This document shows, piece after piece, positions 59,113 to 64,000 of a stretch of DNA of 64,000 nucleotides. The notes under the pieces were generated by a model. It worked only from the letters and a program-made list of their open reading frames with translations. It made no database searches and was not told the DNA's origin. The DNA comes from JAPXRI01 sp033813635 (GTDB lineage Bacteria > Bacillota > Clostridia > Oscillospirales > QAMX01): positions 1 through 64,000 of the forward strand of contig JAPXRI010000006.1 in NCBI GenBank assembly GCA_033813635.1. Direction: 5' to 3'. Made by a program: the position numbers and the translations under genes. Position 1 is the first letter of the stretch, and each line of letters starts with the position of its first letter.

Positions 59113-61527
59113 TTATTTCGGCTTTGCGACAATGTTGACGATCTTATTTTTGACGACTATGACCTTCAGGATGTTCATCCCGCTGAGGGCGGAAACGATT
59201 TTCGCGTCTCCGAGCGCGGCGGTCCTCGCGGTCTCATCTTCGCAGTCCCTGGGCACCGTCACCGTCGAGCGGAGCTTGCCGTTGACCTGGACGGCAATCT
59301 CGACGGAGGCCTCCGTCGTCTTCGCCTCGTCGTATGTCGGCCACGACGCCCGGGCGAGCAGCCCTTTGCCGAACGGCTCATAGAGCTCCTCAGTGATATG
59401 GGGCGCGAACGGGTTCAGAAGCGTCAGAAGCGTAATGTACTCGGCGGTGTTGATCAGCCCTCCGGCGTCGCTGATTGCGTTGACAAGGCTCATCATCGCG
59501 GCGATTGCCGTGTTGAACTTCATTGCCCCTATATCCACCGTGACCTTTTTAATCGTCCGGTGGAACAGAGTCTCAAACTCGGGCCTGTAGGCGTTGCCGG
59601 GAATCACGTGGTCCCCGAGGGCGCAGACCTTGTCGATGAAGCGCTGGCAGCCCTTGACCGCGCTCTGCTGCCATACGGCGGTCTTCTCAAAATCGCCGAT
59701 GAACATGATGTACAGGCGCAGCGTGTCCGCCCCGTACTCCCTGACGATGTCGTCCGGGTTGATCACGTTGCCGCGGCTCTTGGACATTTTCTCCCCGTCC
59801 TCGCCGAGGATCATGCCGTGGCTGGTGCGCTTTTTATACGGCTCGTCGGTGGGAACGACGCCGATATCGAAGAGGAATTTGTGCCAGAAGCGGGAGTACA
59901 GAAGGTGCAGCGTCGTGTGCTCCATGCCGCCGTTGTACCAGTCGACCGGAGTCCACTGCTCAAGGGCCTTCCTCGACGCCAGCTCGTTTTTGTTGTGCGG
60001 GTCGGTGTACCTTAAAAAGTACCATGACGAGCCCGCCCACTGGGGCATCGTGTCGGTTTCGCGCTTAGCCGGGCCGCCGCAGCGCGGGCAGGTGGTGTTG
60101 ACCCAGTCCGTTATCTTTGCGAGCGGCGATTCGCCCGTCTCGGTGGGCTCGTAGCTCTCCACCGCCGGCAGGCGCAGCGGCAGATCCTCTTCCTTAAGGG
60201 GAACATAGCCGCAGCGGTCGCAGTGTACGATCGGTATCGGCTCGCCCCAGTAGCGCTGGCGCGAGAAGACCCAGTCGCGAAGCTTGTAATTGACCTTCGG
60301 CTCGCCCTTGCCCTGCTCCTTCAGATAGGCGGTGATCTTCTTCTTGGCCTCCTCCACGGATAGCCCGTCCAGGAAGCCCGAGTTGACCATCACGCCCGTC
60401 TCGCAGTCGGTAAACGCCTCTTTGGCAATATCCCCTCCGGCGACCACTTCGACGATCGGCAGGCCGAACTTCTTTGCGAATTCATAGTCGCGCGTGTCGT
60501 GGGCCGGGACGGCCATGATCGCGCCCGTACCATAGGACATCAGCACATAGTCCGACGTGTAAATCGGGATGCCCTTGCCGTTGACCGGGTTGGTTGCCGT
60601 CACGCCTTCGAGCCGGACGCCCGTCTTTTCCTTGGAAAGCTCGGTGCGCTCGAAATCGCTCTTGGCGGCGGATTTTGCCCTGTATTCCCTTACATCCGCG
60701 ATGTTTCTGATCTTATCCGCCCACTTGTCAATCAGCGGGTGCTCCGGCGATATGACCATGTAGGTGGCGCCGAACAGCGTATCCGGCCGGGTCGTGTAGA
60801 CTCGGAGCGTGTCTCCCTCGCTCGTCTCGAAATCGACCTCCGCGCCGTGCGAGCGGCCTATCCAGTTGATCTGCTGGGTTTTTACCCTGTCTATATAATC
60901 TACGTTTTTAAGCCCTTCTATGAGCCGGTCCGCGTATTGGGTGATTTTGAGCATCCACTGCTCTTTTTCCTTGTGTATCACCGGGCTGCCGCACCGCTCG
61001 CATACGCCGTCCACGACCTCCTCGTTGGCGAGGACGCAGAGGCAGGAGGTGCACCAGTTCACGCTCATGCGCTTTTTATATGCGAGGCCGTGCTCGAAGA
61101 GCTTCAGGAATATCCACTGCGTCCAGCGGTAGTACTCCGGGTCGGTGGTATTGATCTCCCGGGACCAGTCGAAGCTGTAGCCGATCGATTTGCACTGCTC
61201 CTTGAAGCGTTCTATGTTGTTTTTTGTCACGATCTCAGGGTGAATCTTGTTCTTAATTGCGTAATTCTCGGTCGGCAGACCGAACGCGTCCCACCCGATC
61301 GGGAAAAGCACGTTATACCCGTCCATCCGGTACTTGCGCGCGATAACGTCCAGGGCGGTATAGGGCCGCGTGTGTCCCACGTGGAGACCGGCTCCCGACG
61401 GGTACGGAAACTCGATCAGCGCGTAGAATTTCTTCTTGTCGCTGTTGTTTTTCGCCTCGAAAACATCGCTATTGTACCAGATATCCTGCCATTTCTTGTC
61501 TATTTTTTTATGGTCCTGGTAATTCAT
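59113..61527 (-). CDS. leuS: Leucyl-tRNA synthetase
   Basis: An 804-residue class I synthetase with HIGH-type motif LHVGHTRPY (about 47-55), zinc-site Cys in CTSCLCVLANEEV...CERCG, an editing domain in the 230-420 region and KMSKSRGN (about 575). It charges tRNA-Leu and hydrolyses mischarged norvaline and isoleucine products. It is last in the minus-strand run yhbY-nadD-LCP-rsfS-leuS, 37 bases after rsfS. No T-box leader fits in that gap, so control is by the operon. Confidence 0.98.
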   Translation of the reverse strand: MNYQDHKKIDKKWQDIWYNSDVFEAKNNSDKKKFYALIEFPYPSGAGLHVGHTRPYTALDVIARKYRMDGYNVLFPIGWDAFGLPTENYAIKNKIHPEIVTKNNIERFKEQCKSIGYSFDWSREINTTDPEYYRWTQWIFLKLFEHGLAYKKRMSVNWCTSCLCVLANEEVVDGVCERCGSPVIHKEKEQWMLKITQYADRLIEGLKNVDYIDRVKTQQINWIGRSHGAEVDFETSEGDTLRVYTTRPDTLFGATYMVISPEHPLIDKWADKIRNIADVREYRAKSAAKSDFERTELSKEKTGVRLEGVTATNPVNGKGIPIYTSDYVLMSYGTGAIMAVPAHDTRDYEFAKKFGLPIVEVVAGGDIAKEAFTDCETGVMVNSGFLDGLSVEEAKKKITAYLKEQGKGEPKVNYKLRDWVFSRQRYWGEPIPIVHCDRCGYVPLKEEDLPLRLPAVESYEPTETGESPLAKITDWVNTTCPRCGGPAKRETDTMPQWAGSSWYFLRYTDPHNKNELASRKALEQWTPVDWYNGGMEHTTLHLLYSRFWHKFLFDIGVVPTDEPYKKRTSHGMILGEDGEKMSKSRGNVINPDDIVREYGADTLRLYIMFIGDFEKTAVWQQSAVKGCQRFIDKVCALGDHVIPGNAYRPEFETLFHRTIKKVTVDIGAMKFNTAIAAMMSLVNAISDAGGLINTAEYITLLTLLNPFAPHITEELYEPFGKGLLARASWPTYDEAKTTEASVEIAVQVNGKLRSTVTVPRDCEDETARTAALGDAKIVSALSGMNILKVIVVKNKIVNIVAKPK

Positions 61528-61564
61528 TACAAAGTCTGTCCTTTCGCGGACTCCGGCCCGTTTT

Positions 61565-61936
61565 TCAGGCCTTCCTATCCTCTGTTTTAAAGAATTCGTC
61601 CGGGTCTATTTTCCCGGCGTCTCCCCATAAGCGCTCAAGCGCGTAAAAGCTCCTCGTGTCGCCTTTGAAAATATGCGTCACCGCGCTGCCGTAATCGAGG
61701 AGCACCCAGCTGGCGGCGCGCATGCCCTCTCTGCCCCTGGGCTCAACGCCGTTCTTGGACAGTTTTTCCTCGACGGCCTCGGCTAGCGCGCGGATATGAG
61801 TGTTGGAGTTGCCCGTGCAGATCACATAGTAATCCGCGAGCGTAGTCAGATTCGTCACCGAGAGAACGGAGATATCCTCTCCCTTTTTCTCCCTGAGGGC
61901 TTCAATAATCAGCTTTACTGTTTCTTCCGGCGTCAA
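61565..61936 (-). CDS. rsfS: Ribosome silencing factor RsfS
   Basis: A 123-residue RsfS/Iojap protein that binds L14 and blocks subunit joining in starvation. LADYYVICTGNSNTHIRALA (30-50) and SWVLLDYGSAVTHIF (75-90) are family motifs. The start is TTG at 61936, spaced six bases from GAGGTGAT. It lies between the LCP and leuS genes. In most Firmicutes yqeK stands between nadD and rsfS; here an LCP gene takes that place. Confidence 0.96.
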   Translation of the reverse strand: MTPEETVKLIIEALREKKGEDISVLSVTNLTTLADYYVICTGNSNTHIRALAEAVEEKLSKNGVEPRGREGMRAASWVLLDYGSAVTHIFKGDTRSFYALERLWGDAGKIDPDEFFKTEDRKA

Positions 61937-61964
61937 ATAATATCACCTCTGTATTATTTCTGTA

Positions 61965-62984
61965 TTATTTTCCTTTATTTTCACTTCTTGATACGATATT
62001 GATGCTTGGAATCGGCGTCGTGAACGGGTTGAAATTCTCGTTGAGCATTTCAAGCAGCGCGTCGTGGTACGGTATCCACATGCCGGAATCGTTTGCCGGT
62101 CCGCCGGGCATCGTGTAAAAACTGATATCGCTTGCCTTGACCGTGACGGCTTTTTTCGCGAACCAGACCATATCGTCCAGCGACATGTCCGTCGTGACAT
62201 TGTCGAACATAGTCCCGGCGAGCTCCGCGGCCTTCGAGACAAACTTGGAGCTTAAAACCTGCTCCGCGGCCGCCTTGAGGAAATCGCTTCTGACCTCGAT
62301 GCGCGTGATATCCGCGCCCGGGTATGAGCGGTATCTGCAGAGCTTGAGCGCCTGCTCGCCGTTCAGCGTCTGCAGCCCGGCCTTAATATTGATATGTAGA
62401 TTCTGCGATTCGTCAGTATAGTACATGTTCTGCGGAACATCGAACTCCACGCCGCCGATATAATTGATGACCTTGACAAAACCGTCCATGTCGATCTTGA
62501 CATAACGGTCAACGCTGTAGCCTATAAGGTTTTTAATTTCGTATTTCAGCTGATCCAGCCCTCCGTACGCGTAGGCGAGGTTGATGTGCTTATATGCGCT
62601 GCTCCGCGTATTCGCGTTGCTGTAGCTGTCCCTCGGAATGTTCAGTACGTTGATCTTGCCTTCGTTTGTGTCGAACAAAACCACCATGATGACGTCGGTG
62701 TGCATACCGCTCTTGTCGACGCCGAAGCAGAGGAATGTATACACCCCGTCGCGGCGCGTAAGCCCACCCGGCGGATCCGTGACGCCTCCGCTTGCGGTAT
62801 CAAGCGTTGCCGCGCTCCCGTCCGAGCCGATATCCGGCTTTTTTCCGTTCCCGCCGAACAGGTTAAAGTGATATGCGGCGGCCATAAAGCCTCCGACGAT
62901 GATCAGCACCGTCAGCAGCCCTATAATCGCCTTGCCTTTGCTGCGTTTTCCGCCGTTTCTCTCATCTTCACTAAAATTTCTCAT
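61965..62984 (-). CDS. LytR-CpsA-Psr (LCP) family cell-wall ligase
   Basis: A 339-residue membrane-anchored LCP protein. One transmembrane helix (GKAIIGLLTVLIIVGGFMAA, 17-36) is followed by a Gly/Ser/Asp linker and the LCP domain with Asp residues in GVDKSGMHTDVIMVV, Arg in NIPRDSY and LCRYRSYPGADI. LCP enzymes join wall teichoic acids, capsule or glycans to peptidoglycan outside the cell. It sits inside the nadD-rsfS-leuS run, as in several Clostridia. Substrate unknown; it may serve the same surface polymer that the MBOAT/DHHW pair decorates. Confidence 0.94.
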   Translation of the reverse strand: MRNFSEDERNGGKRSKGKAIIGLLTVLIIVGGFMAAAYHFNLFGGNGKKPDIGSDGSAATLDTASGGVTDPPGGLTRRDGVYTFLCFGVDKSGMHTDVIMVVLFDTNEGKINVLNIPRDSYSNANTRSSAYKHINLAYAYGGLDQLKYEIKNLIGYSVDRYVKIDMDGFVKVINYIGGVEFDVPQNMYYTDESQNLHINIKAGLQTLNGEQALKLCRYRSYPGADITRIEVRSDFLKAAAEQVLSSKFVSKAAELAGTMFDNVTTDMSLDDMVWFAKKAVTVKASDISFYTMPGGPANDSGMWIPYHDALLEMLNENFNPFTTPIPSINIVSRSENKGK

Positions 62985-63053
62985 ATAATAGACTCCCGCG
63001 CCGGTTTAAGCGCTCACAATTAAGACTTACCGCTTTTGCCGCGATAGTTACGG

Positions 63054-63710
63054 TCAATAATTATAACTCTTTTCCGACGGCTTTTCAATCTGTTTTTTTA
63101 AACAATAAAGCCTGTTTTCGGCGATATAGGCGTAAACGCCCTCCGGCAAAAGCTCCGGGCCGCCGGCGCGGTCCCTTATCCCGCTGGAGGAGACTTCTAT
63201 CGGTTCGCACTCGATCACAGTCGCGCGCACGCCGTACTCTTTTTTAAGATATTCCGCTTGTTTGACAAGCGCTTCCGTGTCACCGGTGCTCCTCGGCACC
63301 GCGGCGAGGGAGACCCTTTTCAGGAATTCCTCCGCGCGGCGCCATTTTTGAACTGTAAGGAACATGTCCGTCCCGCAGATCAGCCAGAGCTCGGCGGCCG
63401 GGTACTCATCTTTCAGCTCCGAGACCGTGAGATAGGTGTAGCTCACGCTGCCCCGGGCGATCTCGCGCCCGTCCGCCTTAAGCCTTTTATCCGCCCTCGC
63501 CGCGATCTCCGTCATTTCAAGCCGCTGCTCCGGCGCGGCCGAGCGCCCCTCCGTATGCTTATGGGGAGGGATGTTTGTCGGAATCAGCAGCACCTTGTCA
63601 AGGCCGAGCGTATCCGCCGCGATGATCGCAGCTCTGATATGCCCCTTATGGGGCGGGTCGAACGTCCCCCCGAGAACGCCCAGTTTTTTTATTTTCAGTC
63701 TATTTTCCAT
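63054..63710 (-). CDS. nadD: Nicotinate-nucleotide adenylyltransferase
   Basis: A 218-residue NadD that makes nicotinate adenine dinucleotide for NAD synthesis. Nucleotidyltransferase motif GGTFDPPHKGHI (15-26) and the C-terminal SSSGIRDR (about 177-184) are present. It lies 21 bases after yhbY and 69 bases before the LCP gene. Confidence 0.96.
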   Translation of the reverse strand: MENRLKIKKLGVLGGTFDPPHKGHIRAAIIAADTLGLDKVLLIPTNIPPHKHTEGRSAAPEQRLEMTEIAARADKRLKADGREIARGSVSYTYLTVSELKDEYPAAELWLICGTDMFLTVQKWRRAEEFLKRVSLAAVPRSTGDTEALVKQAEYLKKEYGVRATVIECEPIEVSSSGIRDRAGGPELLPEGVYAYIAENRLYCLKKQIEKPSEKSYNY

Positions 63711-63731
63711 TTTGCCCGCATCAGCTTTCTT

Positions 63732-64000
63732 TTATATCTCGTATGCGGAATCTTTTTCTTTTTTTCTAAAGATTACGAACATACTGCCGATGACCTGCAC
63801 GGGCTCGGCGTGCACCGCCGCGCACAGCGCGTCGCAGGCTTCCCGCGCCGTATACCCGCTGTTGGGGAGCGCGTGCAGCTTAATCAGTTCGCGCACGCGG
63901 ATCGCCGTTTCGACCTGCGAGATCAGCGCGGGGGAAATGCCGTCCTTTCCCACCTGGGTGACCGGCGCGAAACCGTTCGCTTTCGAGCGCAGAAACGCCC
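63732..64000 (-). CDS. yhbY: YhbY-type CRM-domain RNA-binding protein (5' end outside the window)
   Basis: The frame is open to the window edge (AFLRSKANGFAPVTQVGKDG, then ISPALISQVETAIRVRELIK and a C-terminus ending KKEKDSAYEI). VGKDGIS and the following helix are the CRM domain of YhbY, a pre-50S-associated RNA-binding protein. Only a handful of N-terminal residues should be missing. It heads the nadD run. Confidence 0.93.
   Translation of the reverse strand, partial: AFLRSKANGFAPVTQVGKDGISPALISQVETAIRVRELIKLHALPNSGYTAREACDALCAAVHAEPVQVIGSMFVIFRKKEKDSAYEI

Overview
The window looks like chromosomal DNA of an anaerobic, low-to-mid GC Gram-positive bacterium of the class Clostridia (Oscillospiraceae or Christensenellales-like; GC by eye in the mid-to-high 50s). 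Support: [FeFe]-hydrogenase maturases HydE/HydF/HydG, a single-chain pyruvate:ferredoxin oxidoreductase, an rpsF-ssb-rpsR operon, a CIRCE-controlled groESL, strong AGGAGG ribosome binding sites and sigma-A-type promoters. No rRNA, tRNA, CRISPR array or intact insertion sequence was seen.

Layout. 1-2.7 kb: end of an M3 oligoendopeptidase, a DegV protein and MetA (Glu111, so probably an acetyltransferase). 2.7-6.0 kb: a phage/plasmid-type replication pair (replisome organiser plus DnaC-like helicase loader) whose upstream 1.2 kb is non-coding and carries an exact six-copy 11-bp repeat array; this is the most system-like unexplained signal. 6.0-10.1 kb: a TM1266-like regulator followed by hydE-hydG-hydF, without hydrogenase structural genes. 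10.2-11.3 kb: a decay zone with a frameshifted RelA/SpoT-domain remnant, an orphan C-terminal fragment and a truncated AraC regulator. 11.3-20.6 kb: single genes: 5'-nucleotidase lipoprotein, PTPS-like protein with a zinc ribbon, diaminopentanoate-dehydrogenase-like protein, a membrane GGDEF enzyme with a substrate-binding-protein-like sensor, a lipoprotein, a PAS-AraC regulator and an unknown 360-residue protein. 20.7-31 kb: PFOR, ApgM-type phosphoglycerate mutase, GH16 enzyme, LysM-CAP protein, a two-P-loop ATPase and a laccase-like multicopper oxidase.

31-38.5 kb: serC-serA (serine synthesis) divergent from two overlapping M42 aminopeptidases, then rpsF-ssb-rpsR, a NagD-like HAD phosphatase and a NUDIX gene broken by a one-base deletion. 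38.7-44.9 kb: an MBOAT/DHHW pair for O-acylation of an extracellular polymer, then a minus-strand group of D-2-hydroxyacid dehydrogenase, HpcH/HpaI aldolase and sialidase-like protein. 44.9-54 kb: YebC, a GNAT_C protein, groESL with CIRCE, glycerol kinase behind a symmetrical promoter, a short FeoB and a Gfo/Idh/MocA oxidoreductase. 54-64 kb: metG-tatD, an MFS transporter, rpsU, and the minus-strand run yhbY-nadD-LCP-rsfS-leuS.

Together the genes describe housekeeping (translation, chaperones, tRNA charging, NAD and serine synthesis) and strict fermentative energy metabolism (PFOR making reduced ferredoxin, hydrogenase maturation), interspersed with accessory and decaying segments.
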